In this document: one piece after another, positions 12,462 to 20,025 of the stretch
How the letters are laid out: every line of letters begins with the position of its first letter
Position numbering within the stretch: position 1 is the first letter of the stretch
From: JAAETI01 sp964195945
GTDB lineage: Bacteria; Actinomycetota; Acidimicrobiia; Spongiisociales; UBA5794
Assembly (NCBI GenBank): GCA_964195945.1
Contig: CAXMRC010000058.1
Location: 1 to 24,872, forward strand
Direction: 5' to 3'
DNA length: 24,872 nt
Made by a program: the position numbers and the translations under genes
The notes under the pieces: model-generated
Database searches by the model: none
What the model was told of the DNA's origin: nothing
The model's input: the letters and a program-made list of their open reading frames with translations, nothing else

Positions 12462-14552
12462 ATGGAGCGTCGCCGGCTTTGGATAACCCTCACAGTCATA
12501 TCGATTGCAGTGATTGTGGTTGGCGTTGGCACGATTCTCAGCGCCGCTCAGGTGGAAGCATCGGCTACCGCTCCTGTCCTCGCCTTGGGCGGCTTGATCG
12601 CGATCTTTGGTATCGCTCTCGCTCTCCGGTGTCCCGATGTCGCCGTGGTCCTGTTGATTGCAGCCGATGCCGCCAAGATGAGTGAGATAGCTGCTGATCT
12701 CATCGGCGTAGGTGTCTTCCAACCACTGCTCGGCCTCGCCATGGTTTCAATGAGTTTGGCCGTGATTAGCGGCCGATTGCGACTGCAGTGGTCTCTCTTG
12801 TACCTCTTTGCCATAGCTGTGGCTGCAGCGAGCGCAGCTTCAGTTCTGGTTGCGGGCGGCAGCGAAGCAGGTATTGAAGCCCTTGTGGAGTTTGCCAAAG
12901 ATTTGGCCTATCTGGTTGTGGTCCTGGCGTGGGCTACCTCACGGCGATCGTGGAGACTTGCCACCGGTGTTCTGGTCGGCACGATGGCGATGCTGGGGGC
13001 TTTGTCTGTGGTGCAGGAGTTTGCGTTGGGCAACGGCGTGGACTTCTTTGGCCTGTCGAATGTTCAGACAACCCAGTTGGGTGCGGTGACCCTTCGGCAT
13101 TCAGGTCCGGAGGTGGACGCAAATTTCTGGGCGCGATCGCTTGCTCTGACGTTGCCGATTGCGCTGTCGTGGTGGGCAGTAAGCAAACGAGCCATCGGCA
13201 AGTGGCTCGCTGCCGGGGCCGTGATTGGCATCGGTCTCGGTCTGTATCTGACTCAATCACGCGGCGGGTTGCTTGCGGTCACCATGGCAGTGATCATCTG
13301 GCTGATCTTGGCCGGTCGGCGATACGTACGTTTGCTGGCCCTAGCCCCGGTGGCATTAGCGATCATCCTCGTCATCCCCGGAGTGGGCTCTCGGCTTGTG
13401 ACCCTCACCGAGATCGGTGAGGCCCAACAAGGTGCTGGCGACCCATCCTTGCAAGGTCGTGTTGGCGCTCAGGAGGCTGGGATCGGAATGTTTCTTGCCA
13501 ACCCAGTCCTAGGAGTCGGCCTTGGCGAGTTCCGACTGACTGTTCCTGAAACCCAACGTGATCTGGGTATCCAGGCCGAGGTCTTGGATGCCCACAATCT
13601 GTTCCTCGAAATCGCCGCTGAGAGCGGTTTCGTCGGCTTGTCGGCATGGGCTCTTTTCCTTGGCTTCGGTGTGTTCGCCGCGATGAGAGTGCTGATGTTG
13701 AGTCGGCAGCAGGACTCCGAGGACGGTGAGTGGAATCGATTGATGGCAGCAGGCATCGTTTCGGGAATCGCGGCATGGCTGGCTGCAAGTGTTTTCCTGC
13801 ATGCCGCAAGCCTCCGCGTTCTCTTCACCGTGCTTGCGGTGGGTGTAGGCATGGACATAGGGCTTCGGGGATCGTCGGCGGAGCTCAGCTGGGGCACCCC
13901 GCAGATTGAAGCCGAGCCGTCTCGCGCCGTCGCGTTGTCGCCGGCCCCCGCACGTCCTCGGCCACCGGTGATACAAAGACCGCTGGTGGCAGGAGCGCTG
14001 GTGTTTCTGGTGGTGGCGGTTGGTGGCTGGCTCGTGGTCGGTGACGCACCTCAGGATTGGGTTGCGGAGAGACAGTTGGTGGTCACCACTGGCGAGGAAG
14101 CAAGCGGGCCCTACGCTGCCTATAGCCAAGACTTGATCAGTCGGGGTCTGATTGGTGCAACGTATGCGGCTGTCCTAGAAGACCCCAAGTTCACCCTGCA
14201 GGCACTCGACGATCTGGGCTGGACCTACAACGAGGTTGGTTCAACTGAGGTGAGTGCGGCCTATTCACCGTCGCTCCAGATCATCTCCGTTCGTGTGGTG
14301 GGCGACGACGCGGCCCAGGTCGCTGCGCTTGCCGCGGGAGTCGCAAGGCGCGGTGCTGAGTTCGTAGGGGGGCTTGCTCAACCATTCATTGTCGACGATG
14401 TCGGACCATCTTCGATGGAGACCCAGCCAACCGGTCTCTCCGTATTGTCGCGGGCAGCGCTCCTGGCTATCGCTGCGACTGCGGCCGCAGTCGCAGCGAT
14501 AGGAATCGCAGGTGTTGCCCACCGGAACCGCGACGTGAGCAGTCAGCGATGA
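12462..14552 (+). CDS. O-antigen ligase/Wzy-like polymerase fused to a C-terminal Wzz-like domain
   Basis: 696 residues in two parts. Residues about 1-470 form a multi-pass membrane protein with the O-antigen-ligase signature region: HSGPEVDANFWARSLALTL, GLYLTQSRGGLLAVTMAVI and NPVLGVGLGEFRLTV followed by DAHNLFLEIAAESGFVGL. That Asn-Pro/Gly-Gly and DAHN pattern is typical of Wzy_C proteins. After a Pro-rich linker (about 490-505), residues about 507-690 hold a membrane helix, an extracytoplasmic domain (YSQDLISRGLIGATYAAVL, SLQIISVRVVGDDAAQVAAL) and a final helix: the layout of a Wzz/YveK co-polymerase. Usual Wzy proteins are about 400-480 residues, so this is a polymerase-regulator fusion. 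It starts 7 nt after the stand-alone Wzz gene. Confidence 0.87.
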   Translation: MERRRLWITLTVISIAVIVVGVGTILSAAQVEASATAPVLALGGLIAIFGIALALRCPDVAVVLLIAADAAKMSEIAADLIGVGVFQPLLGLAMVSMSLAVISGRLRLQWSLLYLFAIAVAAASAASVLVAGGSEAGIEALVEFAKDLAYLVVVLAWATSRRSWRLATGVLVGTMAMLGALSVVQEFALGNGVDFFGLSNVQTTQLGAVTLRHSGPEVDANFWARSLALTLPIALSWWAVSKRAIGKWLAAGAVIGIGLGLYLTQSRGGLLAVTMAVIIWLILAGRRYVRLLALAPVALAIILVIPGVGSRLVTLTEIGEAQQGAGDPSLQGRVGAQEAGIGMFLANPVLGVGLGEFRLTVPETQRDLGIQAEVLDAHNLFLEIAAESGFVGLSAWALFLGFGVFAAMRVLMLSRQQDSEDGEWNRLMAAGIVSGIAAWLAASVFLHAASLRVLFTVLAVGVGMDIGLRGSSAELSWGTPQIEAEPSRAVALSPAPARPRPPVIQRPLVAGALVFLVVAVGGWLVVGDAPQDWVAERQLVVTTGEEASGPYAAYSQDLISRGLIGATYAAVLEDPKFTLQALDDLGWTYNEVGSTEVSAAYSPSLQIISVRVVGDDAAQVAALAAGVARRGAEFVGGLAQPFIVDDVGPSSMETQPTGLSVLSRAALLAIAATAAAVAAIGIAGVAHRNRDVSSQR
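14467..14502 (+). repeat. Perfect 36-bp palindrome inside the Wzy-Wzz coding sequence
   Basis: Bases 14467-14502 read the same on both strands without any mismatch, centred on GCGGCCGC; flanking bases 14466 and 14503 (both G) break symmetry. It encodes the Ala-rich last membrane helix (AIAATAAAVAAIG), ending 50 bp before the stop codon. As RNA it would form an 18-bp, nearly loopless stem or a self-complementary dimer site. Confidence 0.9.
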
Positions 14553-14646
14553 CCATTTGAGCGGTACCGGCAGCATCTCGTGGGTGGTTCGCGACGCCTG
14601 GCCCCTTTCCAGTATGGCTCACTACACGGCATCAGCTCTATCGGTG

Positions 14647-14677
14647 TTGCACAAACAGGACTAAGTTCGACCATATA
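14647..14677 (+). promoter_or_regulatory. Candidate promoter upstream of the sugar-1-phosphate transferase
   Basis: TTGCAC (14647-14652) and CATATA (14672-14677) are separated by 19 bp in the 200-bp spacer after the Wzy-Wzz gene. SD GGGAGG and the candidate leader ORF follow 8-20 bp downstream. Spacing is longer than ideal. Confidence 0.3.
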
Positions 14678-14696
14678 GGGCTTTGGGAGGCGAATA

Positions 14697-14774
14697 GTGT
14701 CTGTGGGGACGCTGCCGTTGCGTGGGCGCGTTGGAAAACATGTTCGTGTTGTCATATGTCGGTCGCGCCCATGA
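14697..14774 (+). CDS. Candidate 25-aa leader ORF with strong Shine-Dalgarno
   Basis: GTG at 14697 is preceded by GGGAGG (14685-14690) at the ideal 6-nt spacing. The frame encodes MSVGTLPLRGRVGKHVRVV then ICRSRP and stops with TGA at 14772-14774. That stop overlaps the ATG at 14771 (Met6 of the sugar transferase) as ATGA. Neither start of the transferase (14756 or 14771) has a recognisable SD of its own. The basic peptide (six Arg/Lys) has no known family. Coupled reinitiation from this leader would explain the main gene's missing SD. Confidence 0.4.
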   Translation: MSVGTLPLRGRVGKHVRVVICRSRP

Positions 14775-16174
14775 AACCTCTCAGCACGCCCGCTGCATTT
14801 GACACGGCGATTGACGTCTCCGCTCGGGATCGGAGACTAACGCTCGTTCCCAGCAAGGTGAGGCCTCTAAGATCAACCGTCGTCACTTGGGTAGCTCGTT
14901 CCATAGATGCCGCCGTGCTTGTGGTTGTGGCAGCCATTGCGAGCCTGGACTTGGCCTCCTCCATCGCGATCCTCGCCCTCGGTGGCGTGGCCGTGTGGAG
15001 CACCGGAATGTCACCAGGCCGACTGGCCCCACGGGCATCCGACGAGATTTCCTATCTCGTACAACGGGTAGCCCTCGCGATGATAGGAGTAGGGCTTATT
15101 GCCGGACCCAATGTCCCTCTTGGCGACGTAGCTCTTCTGGGCGTTCTCCTGGTCTCGTTGACGCTCATCATGAGGATCGTTTTCTACGACATGCTGCACC
15201 GGCTCCGCATTCGGGGCATCGCTCTTGATCCAGTCGTGGTGGTTGGCGCGGGCCCTGTGGCTGTGGAGCTTGCTGGAGCGATCAACGATCACCCGGAATG
15301 CGGTCTGGTACCGGTCGGATTTGTTGATCAGGCTCCAGCCCTTCGATCCTCCCTGCCACATTTGGGGAGCGTTGCGGATCTATCCGAGATCATGGATGTA
15401 GCCGGAGCACGCCATGCATTGTTCGCGTTTGGTCGGGTAAGGGAATCGGAGATGATCGCAACCATTCGGTGTTGCGATCCGCGGTCTCACTACTACGTGC
15501 TGCTGCGATTCTTCGAACTGGGTGTTGACAGCGGCCCGCCAGGCTTACGAGCAGACATCGCAGGTTTTCCGGTGTTGCGGATTCGCCCTTCCGCTCCTGG
15601 GCATCCGTTCTTAAGAATGAAACGTGTTTTCGACGTGACGGCATCGTCGCTGGCGCTGGTCGTGCTGGCGCCGGTGATGGCGTTGAGTGCCGTCGCAGTG
15701 CGCCTTAGCAGCCCCGGTCCGATTCTCTTCCGCCAGATTCGTATCGGGAGGGACGGTGTCCCCTTCGAGATTTTGAAGTTCCGCTCGATGACTGTGAATG
15801 AGGACTCGGATGTGACGTGGTCGGTTGAAACTGATAGTCGGGTCACGCCCGTGGGCAGGTTCCTGAGAGCCTCGCACCTGGACGAGCTGCCCCAGCTCGT
15901 AAATGTGCTGAGTGGCGATATGTCGCTCGTAGGGCCGCGACCGGAACGGCCGTTCTTCGTTGAACAATTCGGCGATGAGGTGCCGGGGTATCGAGATCGA
16001 CATCGTGTCAAATCTGGTATTACCGGTTGGTCGCAAGTAAACGGCCTAGTCGGCGACTCATCGATCGAGGAGCGCGCCAGGCGCGACAACTGGTACATCG
16101 AGCATTGGTCATTCTGGTCGGACCTCCTAATCGTCCTCAGAACCCTCCCCACGATGTCCAGACGAGATCGGTGA
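14756..16174 (+). CDS. Polyprenyl-phosphate sugar-1-phosphate transferase (PHPT; WbaP/CpsE-type)
   Basis: 472 residues. N-terminal membrane helices (about 41-145) are followed by a Rossmann/CoA-binding-like domain (PVVVVGAGPVAVELAGAI, about 159-176). The catalytic Bac_transf domain follows from 288: a re-entrant helix MKRVFDVTASSLALVVLAP, then SPGPILFRQIRIG, EILKFRSM, the Asp376-Glu377 dyad in HLDELPQ, LVGPRPERP and RVKSGITGWSQVNG. It adds the first sugar phosphate to undecaprenyl or decaprenyl phosphate and so starts repeat-unit synthesis. All catalytic landmarks are intact and length is typical for the family. ATG 14756 is given, but the ATGA overlap with the leader ORF favours ATG 14771 (MKPLSTP). 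Confidence 0.93.
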   Translation: MSVAPMKPLSTPAAFDTAIDVSARDRRLTLVPSKVRPLRSTVVTWVARSIDAAVLVVVAAIASLDLASSIAILALGGVAVWSTGMSPGRLAPRASDEISYLVQRVALAMIGVGLIAGPNVPLGDVALLGVLLVSLTLIMRIVFYDMLHRLRIRGIALDPVVVVGAGPVAVELAGAINDHPECGLVPVGFVDQAPALRSSLPHLGSVADLSEIMDVAGARHALFAFGRVRESEMIATIRCCDPRSHYYVLLRFFELGVDSGPPGLRADIAGFPVLRIRPSAPGHPFLRMKRVFDVTASSLALVVLAPVMALSAVAVRLSSPGPILFRQIRIGRDGVPFEILKFRSMTVNEDSDVTWSVETDSRVTPVGRFLRASHLDELPQLVNVLSGDMSLVGPRPERPFFVEQFGDEVPGYRDRHRVKSGITGWSQVNGLVGDSSIEERARRDNWYIEHWSFWSDLLIVLRTLPTMSRRDR

Positions 16175-16243
16175 TGTGCCGTCCTCTGAAGATCGTGAGT
16201 CCTGCATGGCAGGCATTGTTGCTGTGCTAGTGAGTCAACGGCG

Positions 16244-17470
16244 ATGAAAGTAGTCGTAGTTGAGCCTGTGGGAGAGGGTGGGATGGTGCACTTCGCATAC
16301 CAGTTGTGCACCGCCCTTGCTGAAGAGGGCGCTGAGGTCGTGATGATTACCGCGGCCGACTATGAGTTAGCAGCGCTTCCCCATAATTTCACGGTGCAGC
16401 CCATGATGCGGCTGTGGCCGAGATTCGATACGACCCTCACCGAAGACCCACCCAATGGCGCCATGAAACGTCTGTGGAGGAATACGTGGTGGTCGGCACG
16501 ACGAGCATGGCGGGCGATGCGACTGCTGACAGAGTGGGGCCGTGTTGTGAGGCATTTGCGGCGCAGCAAGCCCGATGTCGTTCAGTTCGGGGAGATGCAA
16601 TTCCCCGGGTCTTGGTTCCTCCTGGCGCGTCTCGATGACATGGTCCTCTCTCAGATTTGCCATGAGTTCGAGTTTCGCGAGTCCAAATACCCGCGGTCCG
16701 ACCAGATTCGGAGCCGATTCCTGCGAAGAACCTACGAGTCTTTCGATTCAGTGTTTCTACTCGGCGCCGAGGTGCGAGAGCGGTTCGTCCGCTCTACTCG
16801 AGTGGCTAGGGAGAAGACCCATATCATCCCCCATGGCAACGAGGAACTGCTGATGACCTCGGGAGACGATCCTGCGGTCGCAAGGGATCGCTATGGATTA
16901 GGCGCCGATGACCGCATCGTTCTGTTCTTCGGCAACATCCGGCCCAGCAAGGGCTTATCGGATCTCATCGAGGCGTTTGCAGAGCTGGACGACCTTGATC
17001 AAACAAAGCTGCTGATCGCCGGGTATCCCTCACGAGAGGTGAACCTCAACGATTTCCGAGATCACGTAGACCAATTGGGCATTGCAGATCGTGTGATCTT
17101 CGACACCCGCTACATCCCGATCGAAGAAGTGGGTTCCCTGTTGTCGATAGCGACAGTTGTTGCGTTCCCCTATAGAAACGCCACTCAGAGTGGTGCGATC
17201 CAAGTGGCGTTTGCCGCGGGCCGACCGGTCGTAGCTACCGATGTCGGGTCGATCCCCGAAGCTGTACAGGATGGGAAGACAGGGTTTGTAGTTTCGCAAG
17301 GATCGATCGTAGAGATGGCGGATGCATTGCGGCGCGTGCTTGTCGACCCCGACTTGGCCGAAGCGATGGGAGAGGCCGCCCGCACCCAAGCGGCTACTCG
17401 GTTCTCGTGGGGGGCCATCGCCGGTGACGTGTTGACCGTGTACGAGGACCTTCTGCAGAATCACTCCTAG
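16244..17470 (+). CDS. GT4 family glycosyltransferase (ATQSG-type donor site)
   Basis: 408 residues, GT-B fold. The N-terminus MKVVVVEPVGEGGMVHFAYQ carries the glycine loop. The C-terminal donor domain has LFFGNIRPSKGLSDLIEAF, LLIAGYPSRE, VVAFPYRNATQSGAIQVAF and RPVVATDVGSIPEAV. It belongs to the GT4 subgroup with ATQSG in place of the EX7E Glu pair. A long basic segment (about 75-115, WRNTWWSARRAWRAMR) probably contacts the membrane. It starts 70 bp after the PHPT gene. A short ORF from ATG 16206 (13 codons) ends in the ATGA of this start. Its stop overlaps that of the opposing gene at 17467 by CTAG. Confidence 0.9.
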   Translation: MKVVVVEPVGEGGMVHFAYQLCTALAEEGAEVVMITAADYELAALPHNFTVQPMMRLWPRFDTTLTEDPPNGAMKRLWRNTWWSARRAWRAMRLLTEWGRVVRHLRRSKPDVVQFGEMQFPGSWFLLARLDDMVLSQICHEFEFRESKYPRSDQIRSRFLRRTYESFDSVFLLGAEVRERFVRSTRVAREKTHIIPHGNEELLMTSGDDPAVARDRYGLGADDRIVLFFGNIRPSKGLSDLIEAFAELDDLDQTKLLIAGYPSREVNLNDFRDHVDQLGIADRVIFDTRYIPIEEVGSLLSIATVVAFPYRNATQSGAIQVAFAAGRPVVATDVGSIPEAVQDGKTGFVVSQGSIVEMADALRRVLVDPDLAEAMGEAARTQAATRFSWGAIAGDVLTVYEDLLQNHS

Positions 17471-18642
17471 CTGCCATCCCAAGAGTCAAGGACTCGGAGG
17501 TCCGTCCAAGGGATTGCTGTGAGCGCAAAATAGTCATGAGTCAGCCCGGCGTTGGCGTACACGGACCCGGGAGTCGACGGTGAGGCGTCAGCGGCGATCT
17601 CGAAGTTAAAGGCCATGGCAGTGCCGCCGGTGTCGACTGCATAAGCACCGTACTTCTGTAATGCCTCGGCGATGATGCGTTCGGCGGTCGTGAGACGAAG
17701 GTTGTCGAGATCGATCGAGGGGTCCAGCTGGATGCGGGCACCTTCGGGGACACAGTTCTCTTGGGTTGAGTTTCCGTCCGTTTTGGTTGCTGGATACCGG
17801 TACTCATCTTGACAGGAGCCACTGGTCGAAAACACCAAAGCGTGGTCGATGAGACCCTGCTCGATTTCTTTGACTCGGATGACTCCGGCCAGGTGCGAGA
17901 CACCTGCCCCATTCCCATATACAGCGGGTACACCTGTCCCGTCAATGTGCGTTGTGGTGCCCCACGAGGTGCTCCACGATCCGTCTGATTGTTGAGTCGG
18001 CTGCCACATCTCGACGGTTCGGCGCTCTGACCAGTCGATCACTACCAGCGTTCCGTCGCTTCCAGGTGCTGGCTCGGCATACTCTGGTATCCGATGCAGA
18101 CCGGTCTCCAGTGGACAACGACCCCATCGCTTGGTGCAGCTGACTGTCACCGGTGTGGTCTCTGCGTCGACCTCGTAGATAGCAATCCCGAACAGGTACA
18201 AGTCGGCCACGACCGTGACGCCAAGGAATGCTGAGATCTGGTCACTACGTGGATCGAGGGCCGGGTTATCCGCGATCGGTTCGTTGAAAGGGCTCGTTGC
18301 GGCAAACGGGCGCTCTGGGCTGGTCGCCGACAGAGCGCTTGACGTCGTCGGAGAAGCACCCGGAGCACCGGTTGTGGCGGTGGATCCTTCGCCTGACGAG
18401 TCCGATGGCAAAACCGAGGTGGAACCTCGAGGCGGTCCGAACGTCCCGGTGGTGGCAACTGCATCGTTGGCGCCTCCCGATTGGAGTGCCAATACGATTG
18501 CAATCACCGACAGGACCAGTATGCCAAAAACCGCTGCATGACGACTGTTGATCAATGACCGGCCGTCCGATGCTCTAGATCGATTCGGGTTAGATCCTTG
18601 GCCATCCGGTTTGCGCGCTCCCGTGTTGGGATCTTCGCTCAT
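17467..18642 (-). CDS. Membrane-anchored extracytoplasmic protein of unknown function
   Basis: 391 residues: a polar N-terminus, one membrane helix (about 35-53, AVFGILVLSVIAIVLALQS), a Ser/Thr/Pro linker (about 60-115), then a globular domain. Conserved-looking blocks are WSERRTVEMWQPTQQSDGSW, GNGAGVSHLAGVIRVKEIEQ and IDHALVFSTSG, then YPATKTDG, GARIQLDPSIDLD and EALQKYGAYAVDTGGTAMAF. I recall similar GAG-S-LAG-IR/YPATKTDG proteins from actinobacteria, often secreted and near polysaccharide genes, but cannot give a validated family name or reaction. Four Cys in the globular part could form disulfides. Sitting antisense between two GT4 genes, it may be a surface protein that binds or modifies the polymer (inference). 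Confidence 0.75.
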   Translation of the reverse strand: MSEDPNTGARKPDGQGSNPNRSRASDGRSLINSRHAAVFGILVLSVIAIVLALQSGGANDAVATTGTFGPPRGSTSVLPSDSSGEGSTATTGAPGASPTTSSALSATSPERPFAATSPFNEPIADNPALDPRSDQISAFLGVTVVADLYLFGIAIYEVDAETTPVTVSCTKRWGRCPLETGLHRIPEYAEPAPGSDGTLVVIDWSERRTVEMWQPTQQSDGSWSTSWGTTTHIDGTGVPAVYGNGAGVSHLAGVIRVKEIEQGLIDHALVFSTSGSCQDEYRYPATKTDGNSTQENCVPEGARIQLDPSIDLDNLRLTTAERIIAEALQKYGAYAVDTGGTAMAFNFEIAADASPSTPGSVYANAGLTHDYFALTAIPWTDLRVLDSWDGS

Positions 18643-18739
18643 CGTTGACTTGTCTGTGGCATTGGTCGAATCCGATCGGGAACTACCAGTTTTGGGGATC
18701 CTGAGATCTGGGGGCAGCCGATCCGTGACTATCGTTCAC

Positions 18740-18857
18740 TGCCGCAGTGCGGCACCTAGCTGCAGTCGACAAGTGTAGAGCTCAGGTATGAACAGTCTGC
18801 GGTCCGCCATCCATCCCGGTCTGCAACGCCTTAGAGGCGTTGGCGTCAACAGCTGTT
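18740..18857 (+). promoter_or_regulatory. Structured leader with hairpins and a 29-aa upstream ORF
   Basis: Three inverted repeats precede the GT4 gene: TGCCGCA-G-TGCGGCA (18740-18754), CAACGCC-TTAGA-GGCGTTG (18824-18842) and the palindrome AACAGCTGTT (18848-18857). ATG 18788 opens a 29-codon frame (MNSLRSAIHPGLQRLRG and so on) whose TGA at 18875-18877 overlaps the TTG start of the GT4 as TTGA. The second hairpin lies inside this frame, as in attenuators. No strong SD for the uORF. Confidence 0.3.
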
Positions 18858-18873
18858 CTATTCGGCTAGGCGT

Positions 18874-20025
18874 TTGACGGTGAACCCGCGTCGCTCGCGT
18901 GTCACATACTTGATCGACTCCTTGGGCATGGGCGGTGCCGAGCGTGTTCTGCTGACAACATTGCGACATGTCGATCGAACCCGCTTCGAGCCACGGGTAT
19001 GTGTCCTCCAGGAGAGGGACGGCAACCCGCTCGCAGCCGAAGTCAGAGAACTAGGAGTCCTGGTTGACACGGTGTCAGTCGAGCGGCTTCGCGACCCGCG
19101 GGCACTGCCGCGGCTGGCCAGGCATCTCCGCTCATCACGAGCCGAACTGCTTCACACCCAGTTGGAGTTCTCCAATATCCTGGGCGGGGCTGCCGCTCGC
19201 ATGCTGGGGATCCCGTGTGTGTCGACCCTCCACACCTTTGACGACCCTCCCGCAGGGACCCGAGACGCCTGGAGAACCCGCCTCATGTGGGCGTCGATGC
19301 GGCGCCTGCATACGAAGGTAATTGCCGTATCGGAGGCGGTTCGAGTCCATCATATGGAGCACGGGAGGCTGCCCCCAGAGAAGGTCGTCACGATATATAA
19401 CGGCGTTGATCTAGAAGCATACGAACGGAATGATCCGTCGATCCGAGCGTCACTGCGAAGCGACCTGGGCGTGGCCACCGATGCTGTTGTCATAGTGAGC
19501 GTGGCGGTTCTCAGGGAAGCCAAGGGTCTCCAGTACCTGATCGACGCCATGAGCCAGATCCGTAAGACGACGCCGCGGGCGGAGCTCGTGATTGTCGGGG
19601 AGGGCGCATACGGCCCGGCTCTTCGGCAGCAGGCTGCTCGGCTTGGGATTGCGGAGCATGTTGTGTTCACGGGGATGCGAACCGATGTCGCTGACTTGCT
19701 TGCCATGTCGGATCTGTTCGTTCTTCCCACCCTCGGAGATGTTCTTCCCACAGTCGTGGCGGAGGCGATGGCGGCGGGCTTGCCCGTCGTGGCAAGCAAT
19801 GTCGGCGGCCTGCCAGAGATGGTGGTTGCCGGTGGAAGCGGGTTGCTGGTGACGCCCTCTGATCCAACCGAGCTAGCGAACGCTTGTTCGCGAGTGCTCC
19901 AAGAGCCAGGACGTGCGGCGAGTATGGGGCTTGTCGGTCGTAACTTTGCAAGAGAACGTTTTGACGTTCGGAGTCAATCTGTGCTTCTTGGCGATCTCTA
20001 CGCCTCGTTGCTCCAGATGCCCTAG
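18874..20025 (+). CDS. GT4 family glycosyltransferase
   Basis: 383 residues, GT-B fold. The acceptor-side loop is YLIDSLGMGGAERVLLTTL; the donor site is SVAVLREAKGLQYLIDAM, IVGEGAYGPALRQQ, FTGMRTDVADLLAMSD and GDVLPTVVAEAMAAGLPVV followed by GGLPEMV. The EX7E motif has Asp at the first and Glu at the second position. It is the closest relative in the window of the GT4 at 9268-10401. TTG 18874 is listed because it overlaps the uORF stop; GTG 18880 two codons later is equally possible and more usual as a start. The 3' end overlaps the opposing deacetylase gene by CTAG. It adds one sugar of the repeat unit; donor unknown. Confidence 0.9.
   Translation: MTVNPRRSRVTYLIDSLGMGGAERVLLTTLRHVDRTRFEPRVCVLQERDGNPLAAEVRELGVLVDTVSVERLRDPRALPRLARHLRSSRAELLHTQLEFSNILGGAAARMLGIPCVSTLHTFDDPPAGTRDAWRTRLMWASMRRLHTKVIAVSEAVRVHHMEHGRLPPEKVVTIYNGVDLEAYERNDPSIRASLRSDLGVATDAVVIVSVAVLREAKGLQYLIDAMSQIRKTTPRAELVIVGEGAYGPALRQQAARLGIAEHVVFTGMRTDVADLLAMSDLFVLPTLGDVLPTVVAEAMAAGLPVVASNVGGLPEMVVAGGSGLLVTPSDPTELANACSRVLQEPGRAASMGLVGRNFARERFDVRSQSVLLGDLYASLLQMP

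Noticed and set aside
14543..14755. 70-codon minus-strand frame in the spacer before the sugar transferase
   Set aside because: Low-complexity Arg/Pro/Thr composition, no SD, and overlap with the better supported leader ORF and promoter elements.
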